Shown here: positions 8,749 through 18,438 of the stretch, piece after piece | How the letters are laid out: every line of letters begins with the position of its first letter | Numbering within the stretch: position 1 is the stretch's first letter | Source of the DNA: an uncultured Methanobrevibacter sp. | GTDB lineage: Archaea > Methanobacteriota > Methanobacteria > Methanobacteriales > Methanobacteriaceae | DNA: 51,489 nucleotides | Direction: 5' to 3' | Assembly: GCA_900314605.1 (NCBI GenBank) | Contig: OMVX01000005.1 | Coordinates: 1 to 51,489, forward strand | Notes under the pieces: model-generated | What the model saw: only the letters and a program-made list of their open reading frames with translations | Told to the model about the DNA's origin: nothing | Databases searched by the model: none | Translations under genes and position numbers: made by a program

Positions 8749-10224
8749 TTATTCATTATTAGATTTATGAAGAGTTTTTTTAATTCTAAAGGAAATATAT
8801 TGACTTCCTCCTCTCACATTCCTTTTTAATTCTTCCCATGTTAAATTAGCTATAAATGTTTTAAATATATATGCAAATGAGAAATAATATTTACTCATAA
8901 GATTATCTCTGATTTTTTCTATTTCTTTAGGACTTGCATATGGATAATCTACAAGACAATTAAGATATCCATCCTCATTTAACCATTTAGAATAATCTTC
9001 AGTTATTAGATATCCATTGTTTTTGGCCCAATTATAAAATTCTGTTCCTGGAAATGGTACAGCCTGTTGGAAAAAGCACATATCAGGATATACTTCTTTT
9101 GCAAATTCATATGTCTGGTTAATGGTTTCAAGATTATCTCCTGTAAGACCTATCATAAAACAGCCAAAGACTTTAATGTCTAATTTGTGTGCTGCTTTTG
9201 CAAAATTACGTGACTGTTCAAGGGTTATTCCTTTTTTGGTTTTATCAAGAACTTCCTGATTTCCAGACTCATATCCACATACTAGTAATCTGCAACCTGC
9301 CTGTTTCATTTTAGCCATAGTTTCATAATCTAAATCTACACGAGTATTACAGCTCCATACCGGTTTAAGATTTCTTTTTATAATCTCATCGCAGAAATCC
9401 ATTATCCTTTTTTTGTTTACTGTGAATGTGTCATCTTCAATAAAGATTTCTTTAATTTCAGGAATTTCCTTTAATATATATTCGATTTCATCTACAAGAT
9501 CATCTACACTACGAAGCCTATATAATCTTCCACCCATAGTTGATGGGTAAGAACAGAAATTACATTTATTTGGACAGCCCCTACTTGAGATTATTTGTAT
9601 CATAGGTTTCTGTGCAAAAGCATAAGCATAATCATCATAATTTAAAAATTCCTCATAAACTTTACTTACCCATGGAAGTTTATCTAAATCTACTAATGGT
9701 CTGTCAATATTATGTACAATGCTCCCTTCACTGGTTCTATATGATATTCCTTCAATATCTTTAAGATGATTATCATCTACAATATGACCATTACCTGCCT
9801 GAATAATTTCAGGTACTGTAAAATCATATTCCTGGCGAACCACAATATCAATACCTTTACACTTATTTAATACTTCTTCAGGTAATATTGTTGGATGTGT
9901 ACCTCCACAGATAATTTTTATATTTGGAAATTTATTTTTAATTTCATTAATTGTAATATAATCATAGCTACATGTAGGTGTAGTTGTCTCACATACAATA
10001 TAATCAGGACCATATGAAGATATTGCATTTAAGGTATCATCAAGTGTAAAGTTTCGAGTAATACAATCAATTAAATTAACCTCAATTCCTTTTTCCTTAC
10101 ATACTCCAACACAGTATGCCAACCAATAGGGATAATATAAAGTTCCGGATTTAGTCTTTTCAGGCCATCTACTAGCCCTACTAATATTAAATTTGTAAGG
10201 TAAATTTAAAAATAAGATTTTCAT
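8749..10224 (-). CDS. B12-binding domain radical SAM protein
   Basis: This 491-aa protein has an N-terminal cobalamin-binding-type Rossmann domain (about 1-140, with IICGGTHPTILPEE) and a radical SAM core with CxxxCxxC at Cys217, Cys221 and Cys224 in SSRGCPNKCNFCSYP. IEDDTFTVNKKR and the Elp3-like region with GCFMIGLTGDN follow. This is the class B cobalamin-type architecture, used for methylations and rearrangements at unreactive carbons, including lipid and cofactor tailoring. An ATG preceded by GGTG is the clear start. It is flanked by two Fe-S aldo/keto reductases, which could supply electrons or act on the same pathway. The substrate cannot be deduced. Confidence 0.88.
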   Translation of the reverse strand: MKILFLNLPYKFNISRASRWPEKTKSGTLYYPYWLAYCVGVCKEKGIEVNLIDCITRNFTLDDTLNAISSYGPDYIVCETTTPTCSYDYITINEIKNKFPNIKIICGGTHPTILPEEVLNKCKGIDIVVRQEYDFTVPEIIQAGNGHIVDDNHLKDIEGISYRTSEGSIVHNIDRPLVDLDKLPWVSKVYEEFLNYDDYAYAFAQKPMIQIISSRGCPNKCNFCSYPSTMGGRLYRLRSVDDLVDEIEYILKEIPEIKEIFIEDDTFTVNKKRIMDFCDEIIKRNLKPVWSCNTRVDLDYETMAKMKQAGCRLLVCGYESGNQEVLDKTKKGITLEQSRNFAKAAHKLDIKVFGCFMIGLTGDNLETINQTYEFAKEVYPDMCFFQQAVPFPGTEFYNWAKNNGYLITEDYSKWLNEDGYLNCLVDYPYASPKEIEKIRDNLMSKYYFSFAYIFKTFIANLTWEELKRNVRGGSQYISFRIKKTLHKSNNE

Positions 10225-10623
10225 TAATACACCAAATTAAATTTTTAAAAAATTAAAATAAATAAATATAACTTCTTAAATTTAAGAATTATTATTTGAG
10301 ATATTATCTAATATTTAATCAATTATAAAATTGATTTTTATATTATATAAATTTATTAATAGAATTTACAAATGAATTTACTATAATTAAATTAAATAAA
10401 TTATTTTAATATAGCTAGATATAACTAAAATAATAAATATAATTAATAAAGATTTAAAGCGATAAAAACAAACTAAATGCATTTAGTAAATATTTTAAAA
10501 AAAAAAAAATTATCATTATATAAAAAAAGATTTATAATTAGATAGAATAAAAAATGATAAAACAAGAAAAAAATAATTAAAATAATGCATCATTACTGAA
10601 TTTAAATATTAAAGGGATATAAT
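10225..10623. other. AT-rich divergent promoter region
   Basis: About 400 bases between the divergent radical SAM and aldo/keto reductase genes. It contains a run of 13 A at about 10498-10510 and many A/T-only stretches usable as archaeal TATA elements for both genes. I found no coding frame, RNA gene or clear inverted repeat. Confidence 0.6.
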
Positions 10624-11841
10624 ATGGAAAAGAGAGTTATAGAAAAAACAGGAGATGAAATATCCTCACTTGCTTTTGGAGCAATGCGATTAGATATTAA
10701 AAAGGGAAGGGAAGAATCTAAAAAAATGATTCGATATGGAATTGATAATGGTATAAATCTGATTGATACAGCCTATCTTTATGGTCTTGGAGAGAATGAA
10801 AAATTTTTAAGTGAAGCACTTAAGGATGGTTATAGAGAAAAAGTTAAAATATCTACAAAAATACCTGCATTTAATATTCGTAAAATAGAAGAATGTGAAA
10901 TATACCTAAATAACCAATTAAAATCCCTTAAAACGGATTGTATCGAATATTACTTCTTACATAATATTGATTTAAAAATTTTAAAAAGACTTGAGAAAAA
11001 AGGCATATTTGAATTTTTAGATAAAGCAAAAAAGGAAGGTAAAATCAAATACGCTGGATTTTCCTATCATGGAAACATAAGTCATTTTAAAGAGGTAGTG
11101 GACCTATATGATTGGGATGCATGTATAATTCAATATAACTATTTTGATGAAGGAATTCAGATGGATATTGACAGTATAAAATATGTAAAATCCAAAGGCA
11201 TGGGAGTTTTTGTAATGGAACCTCTTAAAGGAGGTATTCTTGCAGGTAAATTACCTGAAAAAGCCGAAAAAATATTTAAAAAAGAAGATCCTAACAAAAC
11301 AAATGGAGAATGGGGACTTTCATGGATACTTAATCAAGCTGAAATAACCTCCATATTATCTGGAATAACCAGTTATGAAATATTAGAAGAAAACATCAAT
11401 ACTGCAAAACGTGTAAAAATTAATTCCTTAAGTGAAGATGAAATAGATACAATCCATAAAGTTAAAAATATAATGAAAGAATCATTGAAAATAAACTGTA
11501 CTAATTGTGGTTACTGTATGCCCTGTAAATATGGTGTAGATATACCTAGATGTTTAGGTATATATAATGAAAAATATTTATTTGAAGAAAGTAGATTTAC
11601 AGGATTAAAACATTATTTTATGCAGGTTTCAGGAATTGTAGGTGGAAAAGAACAGTATGCAAGTAAATGCACTCAGTGCAATAAATGTATACGATTATGT
11701 ACACAAAAATTAAATATTCCTAAAGAACTTAAAAAGGTTGAAAAAGAATTTGAAATACCTGGATTTAAACAGATATTATGGATTTCAAACCATATTGTTA
11801 TGCCTATTGTAAATAAAATCAATAAATATAAAATGTCATAA
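10624..11841 (+). CDS. Aldo/keto reductase with C-terminal 2x[4Fe-4S] ferredoxin domain (second copy)
   Basis: This 405-aa protein has the same architecture as the gene at 7533-8663 but is diverged. The barrel carries IDTAYLYGLGENEKF, ISTKIPAF and the His in YFLHNIDL. The C-terminus carries CTNCGYCMPCKYGVDIP and CTQCNKCIRLC cluster motifs; the first has a shortened spacing (CxxCxxCxxC) before the usual Pro. A basic extension of about 30 residues follows the second cluster and is longer than in the first copy. The start ATG has GGGATAT in front. It is transcribed away from the radical SAM gene, alone, with a 348-base gap after it. Confidence 0.88.
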   Translation: MEKRVIEKTGDEISSLAFGAMRLDIKKGREESKKMIRYGIDNGINLIDTAYLYGLGENEKFLSEALKDGYREKVKISTKIPAFNIRKIEECEIYLNNQLKSLKTDCIEYYFLHNIDLKILKRLEKKGIFEFLDKAKKEGKIKYAGFSYHGNISHFKEVVDLYDWDACIIQYNYFDEGIQMDIDSIKYVKSKGMGVFVMEPLKGGILAGKLPEKAEKIFKKEDPNKTNGEWGLSWILNQAEITSILSGITSYEILEENINTAKRVKINSLSEDEIDTIHKVKNIMKESLKINCTNCGYCMPCKYGVDIPRCLGIYNEKYLFEESRFTGLKHYFMQVSGIVGGKEQYASKCTQCNKCIRLCTQKLNIPKELKKVEKEFEIPGFKQILWISNHIVMPIVNKINKYKMS

Positions 11842-12189
11842 CAATTCATTAAATATTATAATAATCCATTGGGTCAATTAAGATTTACTAATAAAAAAAA
11901 TTACTAAATCAACTGCTTATTATTCTTTTAAATATAAAATTAGTTTATTAACTTAATCCAATAAATATTTATTTTAAAGTTTAATGATTCTTTGCCAAGC
12001 AAAAAATTATTTTAAAAAACTGGAAAAAAAACTTTTTAAAAAATGAGTCTGTAAAATTTTACAGACACTAAAAAATAGAATGAAATTATTAAAAAAATAT
12101 AAATTTATCAAACATTATTTAATATTAAAAACTATAAAATATATAATTAATTGTTTTTATAAATATAATAAAATCATGGAGATTATAAA
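11842..12189. other. Intergenic region with perfect palindrome
   Basis: This 348-base gap has no coding frame. Its one structured element is the 20-bp palindrome at 12047-12066. The rest is AT-rich, and the TATA-like runs near 12130-12170 could drive the LemA gene. Confidence 0.6.
12047..12066. promoter_or_regulatory. Perfect 20-bp palindrome upstream of the LemA gene
   Basis: GTCTGTAAAATTTTACAGAC is a perfect dyad with no central spacer, about 125 bases before the LemA start. It carries GC-containing arms in otherwise A/T-only DNA, the typical look of a dimeric regulator's operator. It has no T-tract after it, so it is less likely a terminator. The regulator is unknown. Confidence 0.45.
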
Positions 12190-12744
12190 ATGAATTTAAT
12201 ACTTATTATTGTAATAATTATAATAATTGCTTTAATTTTGTTTTTAATTAGTACCTATAATGGTCTTGTAAAATCTAGAAATAAAGTTAAGAATAGTTGG
12301 GCTCAAATTGAAGTTCAATTAAACAGACGTGGAGATTTAATTCCAAATCTTGTTGAAACTGTAAAAGGATATGCATCTCATGAAAGTAAAGTATTTGATG
12401 ATGTTACCCAAGCAAGAGCAGGACTTATGAATGCTAATGGTGTTCAGGAAATGGCTGATGCAGATAATACATTAAACCAAACTTTAAAATCATTATTTGC
12501 TGTTGCAGAAAATTATCCTGATTTAAAAGCAAATGAAAACTTTAAAAACTTACAAAATCAGCTTGAAGAAACTGAAAATAAAATTTCATATTCTAGACAG
12601 TTTTATAATGATACTGTTTTAATGTATAATAACAAATGCGAAACATTCCCAAGTAATATTTTTGCTAATGCATTTGGATTTAAACAAGCTGAATTCTTTA
12701 AAGCTCAAGAAGGAACTGAAACAGTACCTAAAGTTGAATTTTAA
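12190..12744 (+). CDS. lemA: LemA family membrane protein
   Basis: This 184-aa protein has one N-terminal transmembrane helix (about 3-24) and the LemA core: [40 protein letters not shown], and a helical C-terminus with [20 protein letters not shown]. The family signature RR.DLIPNLV is complete and the length is typical (about 185 aa). LemA proteins are membrane-anchored with a large extracytoplasmic helical domain; their role is undefined, but they are very often encoded next to a DUF2207 protein, as here. A GGAGAT site precedes the ATG. A strong terminator-like hairpin starts at the stop codon. Confidence 0.93.
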   Translation: MNLILIIVIIIIIALILFLISTYNGLVKSRNKVKNSWAQIEVQLNRRGDLIPNLVETVKGYASHESKVFDDVTQARAGLMNANGVQEMADADNTLNQTLKSLFAVAENYPDLKANENFKNLQNQLEETENKISYSRQFYNDTVLMYNNKCETFPSNIFANAFGFKQAEFFKAQEGTETVPKVEF

Positions 12745-12766
12745 AAAATTCAACTTAATTTTTTTT
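12731..12766 (+). terminator. Hairpin with T-tract between lemA and the DUF2207 gene
   Basis: A 12-bp perfect inverted repeat (AAGTTGAATTTT, AAAATTCAACTT) with a 2-base loop overlaps the end of lemA. After two A, a run of eight T follows. This looks like an intrinsic terminator placed 28 bases before the next start codon, so it could attenuate expression of the downstream gene. Confidence 0.6.
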
Positions 12767-12793
12767 GTAATTCTACTTTTTTTAGTGATTTAA

Positions 12794-14647
12794 ATGAATA
12801 AAGCTAATCTTACGACTTTTTTAATTATTGGTATTTTAATTCTATTTCTTGTATTTGGAGTGGCTGGTTTTTATTTTTTAAGTGGTGGTCATAATAACCA
12901 TAATAATGCAGATACTAATAGTCATAGTAGTAGTAATAGTGGAAATAGAGATTATAAAATATCAAATGGAGATATTAACTTAACGATTAATGATAATGGT
13001 TCCCTAAATGTTAGAGAAACTTATACTTATAACTTTGATGGATCATATCAGGGTGTAAAACGTAATATTCCTCTTAAAAATAATGAGAAAATAACTAATC
13101 TACAAGTTTATTTAGAGGGAGCCTATGGAACAGTTGATGAGGATTCTTCCTCTAATGCATATAATATTACTACCTATCTTTACAGCGATGAAGCTAAAAC
13201 TAAAAAAATAGCAGATAATGCAGAGGTAAAAATTACATATGATTATGAAATGGACCATATAGTTAAATTTTACAGTGATACTGCAGAATTCCAATATAAA
13301 ATATGGGGAGATACATGGGATAAGCCTGTTGAAAGTTTAACAGCACATATAAACTATCCTTCAAGTAATCATGTTGAATATTGGATTAATCCATATGAAT
13401 ATAAAGACACCCAAAGTAAATGGGAAGGAAATACACTTGTAATAACAAGAAATCAGCAAACAGACAAATATTTAGAGATTAACTCCCTTATACCTTTAGA
13501 TGCCTTCACATCTATTGATAAAATAACTTATCATAACAATAAACAAATAGATAAAGTCCGTCAAAATCAGAAAAATTATGTGAAAAATTACGAACATGAT
13601 ACAACATTCTTGCCATTTTTAGGAATACTTGAACTTTTAAGTTTAATTATACCTGCAGGTTTATACTTAATATATGGTCGTGAACCTAAAATAGAATATA
13701 AAGGAATATATGAAAGAGAAGTACCAAGTAAAGATAAACCGGCTTTTGTTAATGCAATGGGTGTATCAGGAACCTTAAAAAGTATTGGAGATTTAAATGA
13801 AAATGGATTTAAATCTACAGTTATGGATTTAATAAATAGAAAATATTTAATTTTAATCCATAAGGATGAAAAAGATACTGTTAAACTTCAAATAGCAGAT
13901 AAAAATATTTCCGAACTTGAAAGATTTGAAGTTGAAGCAATTAATCTTTTAAAAAGATTTGAGGTTAATGGTATAATTGACTTTAATTATATGGAAAATG
14001 AACTACAGTATGAAAGTATGGCAAGTGCCTATATGAATAGTCTAGAAGAGTGGAAAGAGAATTATAAAGAAGAATATATTAACCCACAAATAGATCAATT
14101 CTTCCATGATAAAGGAGCAAGATATATAAGATATTATGGAATTATACAAATAATTCTATCAATATTAATAACCGTATTTTCCTTCTTCAGTGAAAACAAA
14201 CCAGCATTCTATACATTACTTATAATGAGTATAATTGTTATAGTAATATCCATAATACTTATTATTATACCAAATACTATTGGTGGACAGTGGACTAAAA
14301 AAGGCAGAGAATATTATCAAAAGTGGAATAACTTTAAAAAATACCTTAAATACTTTTCACTTATGAAAGAATACCCTCCAGAGTCTATTGCTATATGGGA
14401 TGAATATTTAGTATATGCAACTGCACTTGGAGTTGCAGATGAAGTAGAAAAAGCTATGGGAGAATTAGCATATAATTCAAGTGGATATGATGATTACAGT
14501 GCAATCTATATATTCTACTCTTTTGGAGGATACTATGCATTTAATAGAACATTCTATACTGCAAGTTCAACTATAAATCAGGTCGACACCGATTCTATAG
14601 GTAATATTGGTGGAGGATCTGGTGGTGGAGGTGGTGGAGCATTCTAA
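12794..14647 (+). CDS. DUF2207 family membrane protein
   Basis: This 617-aa protein has an N-terminal membrane segment (about 9-30) and an Asn/Ser/His-rich linker. A DUF2207 extracytoplasmic beta domain (about 55-260) follows, with SLNVRETYTYNFDGSYQGVK and the conserved IPLK segment. Membrane helices lie at about 275-293 and as a pair at about 445-495. The protein ends in a glycine-rich tail (GGGSGGGGGGAF) typical of the family. DUF2207 and LemA proteins are regular neighbours in bacteria and methanogens. It is 49 bases downstream of lemA, with the hairpin in between. The function is unknown; a cell-envelope complex with LemA is an inference. Confidence 0.9.
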   Translation: MNKANLTTFLIIGILILFLVFGVAGFYFLSGGHNNHNNADTNSHSSSNSGNRDYKISNGDINLTINDNGSLNVRETYTYNFDGSYQGVKRNIPLKNNEKITNLQVYLEGAYGTVDEDSSSNAYNITTYLYSDEAKTKKIADNAEVKITYDYEMDHIVKFYSDTAEFQYKIWGDTWDKPVESLTAHINYPSSNHVEYWINPYEYKDTQSKWEGNTLVITRNQQTDKYLEINSLIPLDAFTSIDKITYHNNKQIDKVRQNQKNYVKNYEHDTTFLPFLGILELLSLIIPAGLYLIYGREPKIEYKGIYEREVPSKDKPAFVNAMGVSGTLKSIGDLNENGFKSTVMDLINRKYLILIHKDEKDTVKLQIADKNISELERFEVEAINLLKRFEVNGIIDFNYMENELQYESMASAYMNSLEEWKENYKEEYINPQIDQFFHDKGARYIRYYGIIQIILSILITVFSFFSENKPAFYTLLIMSIIVIVISIILIIIPNTIGGQWTKKGREYYQKWNNFKKYLKYFSLMKEYPPESIAIWDEYLVYATALGVADEVEKAMGELAYNSSGYDDYSAIYIFYSFGGYYAFNRTFYTASSTINQVDTDSIGNIGGGSGGGGGGAF

Positions 14648-14661
14648 ACTCCACTACTAAC

Positions 14662-14682
14662 TTTTTTTTTAAAAAAAAAAAA
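14662..14682 (+). terminator. T-run/A-run after the DUF2207 gene
   Basis: A run of nine T followed by twelve A starts 15 bases after the stop codon. Oligo-T tracts are the main archaeal termination signal, so this is the probable end of the lemA/DUF2207 transcript. Confidence 0.5.
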
Positions 14683-14897
14683 CATTTCCTCTTTTTATAT
14701 ATAATAATTATAGTTAATACTAAAGTGAAAATATTTTTTTTTATAATGATTAAATTAGGTAAATGACAATAAATTTACCAAAATAAACTAATTATAATTG
14801 AAAATAAATAAATTAAAGAAAAAATAAGTTAATAGATAAACTTAATATATTATAGAATTTTAATTAAAAATAATAAAAATTAAACTGAGGCAGAATT

Positions 14898-15665
14898 ATG
14901 AGCAATAAAAAGGTTGTAGCATTAACTCGTCCGGCAAGTAGATCTGATGAAGCTAAAATATTAATAGAATCATATAATGCTGAAGCACTTATAGTTCCAA
15001 CCCTTGAAATAGAGCTATTAAATTCACCGACCCTTAAGGCATTTATGGAAGAAGTAGAAAATATGGATTGGTTAATATTTACCTCAGTTTCATCTTTAGA
15101 TTCCATTTATAAATATTATCCTGATTTTAATGAAAAAGTAAACAATAAATGTAAAACTGCAGTTATAGGTCATAAAACTGCAGAAGTTGCAGAAAAATAT
15201 GGTCTTAAAGTAGATTTAATACCAAAAGATTACACTGCAGAAGGCTTACTTGAAAGTTTTCAGGAAATAAATATTAAAGATCTAACTATTGGTATTCCAA
15301 GAACATATTCTGCAAGAAAACTTCTACCTGAAGAGCTTGAAAAAAAAGGAGCAAAAGTTATACTTGCTGAAAGTTATAAGTCAATACTACCTCATGATAC
15401 AAATAAAATAAATAATCTGATTACTAAAATATTAAATAAAGAAATAGATGCAATAACATTTACAAGCCCTCTTACAGTCCATAATCTATTTAAAGTTGCA
15501 GATAAAAGAAGTGATGATTTAGCTATAGGATTATCTGATTATTTATTATGTGTTTCAATTGGGCCAATAACAGCAAAAGCATTAGATGCATATAATGTAA
15601 AATATGTTTATCCTGAGAGATATACAGTTAAAGATATGATTGAATTAATGTTTGATATGATTTAA
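14898..15665 (+). CDS. hemD: Uroporphyrinogen-III synthase
   Basis: This 255-aa protein has the two-lobed HemD fold: LTRPASRSDEAKILIESYNA at the N-terminus, LIFTSVSSLDSIYKY in the first lobe and the conserved ITFTSPLTVHNLF and VSIGPITAKALDA in the second. HemD cyclises hydroxymethylbilane to uroporphyrinogen III, the common precursor of coenzyme F430, cobalamin and sirohaem in methanogens. The length is normal. A GAGG site lies before the ATG. Its usual pathway partners are not adjacent. It could share a transcript with the glycosyltransferase 125 bases downstream, but oligo-A runs and a simple repeat lie between. Confidence 0.9.
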   Translation: MSNKKVVALTRPASRSDEAKILIESYNAEALIVPTLEIELLNSPTLKAFMEEVENMDWLIFTSVSSLDSIYKYYPDFNEKVNNKCKTAVIGHKTAEVAEKYGLKVDLIPKDYTAEGLLESFQEINIKDLTIGIPRTYSARKLLPEELEKKGAKVILAESYKSILPHDTNKINNLITKILNKEIDAITFTSPLTVHNLFKVADKRSDDLAIGLSDYLLCVSIGPITAKALDAYNVKYVYPERYTVKDMIELMFDMI

Positions 15666-15695
15666 TATCTTATAAAAAAAAAAACATTAACATTT

Positions 15696-15727
<32 letters not shown>

Positions 15728-15790
15728 TAATATTACAGGAAAAAAATACTATTTAATCTTTTAAAAAAAAAATAGTAATTAAGTGAGACT

Positions 15791-16909
15791 ATGAGCTATA
15801 AAATAAGTATTATAATACCAGTATATAATGGAGAAAAAACCATTGAAAATACATTAAATAGTCTTATTAAACAGACAATAGGTATAGAAAACTTACAGGT
15901 AATCATAGTTAATGATAAATCAACTGACAACACACAAAGAATAGTTGAAAATTATATAAAAGATTATCCTAATATTGAACTAATTAACCTTGATAAAAAT
16001 ATTGGAGCAGCATATGGACCTAAAAATATAGCTCTAGATTATGTTAAAGGACCATACATTATGTTTTTAGATGCTGATGATACCTATGAGCTTAATAGTT
16101 GTGAAGTATTATACAATACTATTGAAGAGGAAAATGTAGATATTGTATTTGGCAGATACAAAAGAATATACTCTGATGTAGATAAGGAGAAATATCAAAA
16201 TCATTACATAAACAATAAAAACGAACTAATACAAAAGTCTCATTCTGCATTTAAAGACAGATTAAATGATTACACCGATGATATAATTGATAATATACAT
16301 ATTACAGGATTAAGTGGATTTATCTGGAAAAATATTATATCCTATTTTATTTATGGAAAAACATATAAAAACCCAAATATTTCCTGTGGAGTCTACGATA
16401 AGATTTACCTTAAAAATTTAAATGATAATATTAATATTCTTCGAAGTCTTCCTTCATTCTGGACAAAAATTTATAGAACAGACCTGATTTTAAAAAATAA
16501 TATTAAATTTCCAGAGGTCATATCAGCTGAAGACTTAAACTTCCTAATGGAAGCATATTTTCATGCAAATGGAATAATATTTCTAAATAACCAATTTGTA
16601 TATAATTATTATATGATCGATAATGAAGAAGATAAATCCATTACCAAAGATATAAGTTTTAAATTAGTCCTTGACTCATTAGTTGGATATAGAAAATGCT
16701 CTACCCTTTGTATGAAATATGGATTTGAAGATGTTGAAATAATATTAAATCCCTTTTTACTTAATTTTATAAGTCTTATTAAAAAGTCTAATTTAACAAA
16801 AGATGAAAAAAACATAATACATGATGAATTTAATAAATTTAAAAAAGAATATAATTGTGGTATTAAAGGAAAATTGATAATGTTTCTAATTAATAGGCTT
16901 TTAAATTAA
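15791..16909 (+). CDS. Glycosyltransferase family 2
   Basis: This 372-aa protein has the GT-A fold of family 2 in its first 120 residues: ISIIIPVYNGEKTIENTLNS, VIIVNDKSTDNT, and the nucleotide-sugar/metal motif MFLDADDTYE. No membrane helix is evident, so it probably works at the cytoplasmic face on a lipid- or protein-bound glycan. The C-terminal 250 residues (with ISAEDLNFLMEAYFHA) match the common long GT2 variety of Methanobrevibacter surface glycan loci. GTGAGA precedes the ATG. It converges with the MATE gene. The substrate is unknown. Confidence 0.87.
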   Translation: MSYKISIIIPVYNGEKTIENTLNSLIKQTIGIENLQVIIVNDKSTDNTQRIVENYIKDYPNIELINLDKNIGAAYGPKNIALDYVKGPYIMFLDADDTYELNSCEVLYNTIEEENVDIVFGRYKRIYSDVDKEKYQNHYINNKNELIQKSHSAFKDRLNDYTDDIIDNIHITGLSGFIWKNIISYFIYGKTYKNPNISCGVYDKIYLKNLNDNINILRSLPSFWTKIYRTDLILKNNIKFPEVISAEDLNFLMEAYFHANGIIFLNNQFVYNYYMIDNEEDKSITKDISFKLVLDSLVGYRKCSTLCMKYGFEDVEIILNPFLLNFISLIKKSNLTKDEKNIIHDEFNKFKKEYNCGIKGKLIMFLINRLLN

Positions 16910-16992
16910 TTTAAGTATATTTCATCCGCTATTTTTGTAGATATTTAGTTTTAAACCCTAATATTATGGATATTATTAATAATTATAAAATA

Positions 16993-18366
16993 TTAGGTAC
17001 ACTTCTTTTTAAATCTATGAAGAAATATTTTAGTCCAAATAAAACCAAGTAATGAACCTAAGAAACAACCAAATATTAGACCTATAAATATTCCTTGAAC
17101 ACCCCATCCAAAGATTAAACCAAATATATATGCACATATAGATTCTAATAAAAGTGATTTTACTGAAATAAGAATAAAAGAATAACCTCCTTTACCAACA
17201 CCTTGGAAAAGGGAAGATGCCATTACTCCCGGAGTATAAGCTAAAACATATAAACTTAATAAAGACAGGGTTTGTGAAATTTGTGGTCTTAACATAGCAT
17301 TTGTAGAATTATAAGTAAATAAGGATGCTATTTGTGATGAAAATAAAAACATGATTATTGCAGTTAAAAGTGAAAATAGAAAACCTAATTTAATTGAATA
17401 AGAAAATGTAGTGTTTAAGTTTTCAGGATTCCGTGCACCATAAGCAACACCAGCAGCAGTTAAAATTGCTATTGATATACCATTTGCAGGCATAATGGCA
17501 TATATTAAAATCTGAAGAGAAGCAGAACACACTGCAAATGACATAGTACTGGAAACTTGTAAAACTAATGAATTTATAATAAAAAATAAAGCTGCAAGTA
17601 TTAAATTTTCTAAGATATAAGGAATAGCAACATTAAAAATATTTTTAATAAGTTGAGGCTTAAAGAAGAAATTTTTATATGTTAAATCCAGAAAAACAAC
17701 TCTTTTAACCCATATCCAATAAGAAAATATAATAGATGAAAATAAAACAGATAAGACTGTAGCCCATGCAGAACCTTTGATACCTAAATTTAATGTATAA
17801 ATAAATATCGGATCTAATATAAAATTTAAAACTGAACTCAAACATAATACAGATATTACCCTTTTAATATTACCTTCAGCTCTAAAAATTGCAGCTACAA
17901 CATTAGAATATGTAAATAAAATTAAAAAAGAAAATGCAATATAACTGAAATCTAATGCATAGTTTAAAGCCCCTCCTACATTTAAGAATATTAATAGTGG
18001 TTTGATAAAAATTAAAATAATAAATGTAAATATAATTGAAACTAAAATACATACTAATATAGCATGAATACCCGTGTTATTTGCTTGTTTATAATTTTCT
18101 GCACCAATATATCTTGAAATTACAGAGTTTGCACCAGCACCAATACCTGTTCCAAGTCCAATTAAAGTCATGAATAATGGAGTTATTAAACCTATAGCGG
18201 ATAATGCATTTGGTCCTAATCCAGACACCCATATACTATTTATTAGATTATAAAACATAGTTAAGGCTAAAGATAACATCATTGGGAAACTAATTTTCAA
18301 AATAGCCTTTTTTGGATCCCCGGTAATTCCTTCTATATTCTTGCTATTATTGTTATTATTTGTCAT
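16993..18366 (-). CDS. MATE family efflux transporter next to NRPS1
   Basis: Twelve membrane helices in 457 aa with MATE family features: GDPKKAILKISFPMMLSLAL at the N-terminus, INSIWVSGLGPNALSAIGLI, GIGAGANSVISRYIGAENYK and FRAEGNIKRV. The open frame reaches 18411, but the ATG at 18366 (MTNNNNNSKN) has AAGGAAT at ideal spacing and matches the start of the second MATE gene here, so I use it. It begins 73 bases after NRPS1 on the same strand and is likely co-transcribed. MATE proteins export organic cations and peptides by Na+ or H+ antiport, so export of the NRPS1 product or self-protection is a reasonable inference. Confidence 0.9.
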   Translation of the reverse strand: MTNNNNNSKNIEGITGDPKKAILKISFPMMLSLALTMFYNLINSIWVSGLGPNALSAIGLITPLFMTLIGLGTGIGAGANSVISRYIGAENYKQANNTGIHAILVCILVSIIFTFIILIFIKPLLIFLNVGGALNYALDFSYIAFSFLILFTYSNVVAAIFRAEGNIKRVISVLCLSSVLNFILDPIFIYTLNLGIKGSAWATVLSVLFSSIIFSYWIWVKRVVFLDLTYKNFFFKPQLIKNIFNVAIPYILENLILAALFFIINSLVLQVSSTMSFAVCSASLQILIYAIMPANGISIAILTAAGVAYGARNPENLNTTFSYSIKLGFLFSLLTAIIMFLFSSQIASLFTYNSTNAMLRPQISQTLSLLSLYVLAYTPGVMASSLFQGVGKGGYSFILISVKSLLLESICAYIFGLIFGWGVQGIFIGLIFGCFLGSLLGFIWTKIFLHRFKKKCT

Positions 18367-18438
18367 AATATTCCTTTTAATATTTAATTGTCTAAAATAA
18401 TAATCTTTCAATCATCTATCTATAATAATATTTAAAAA

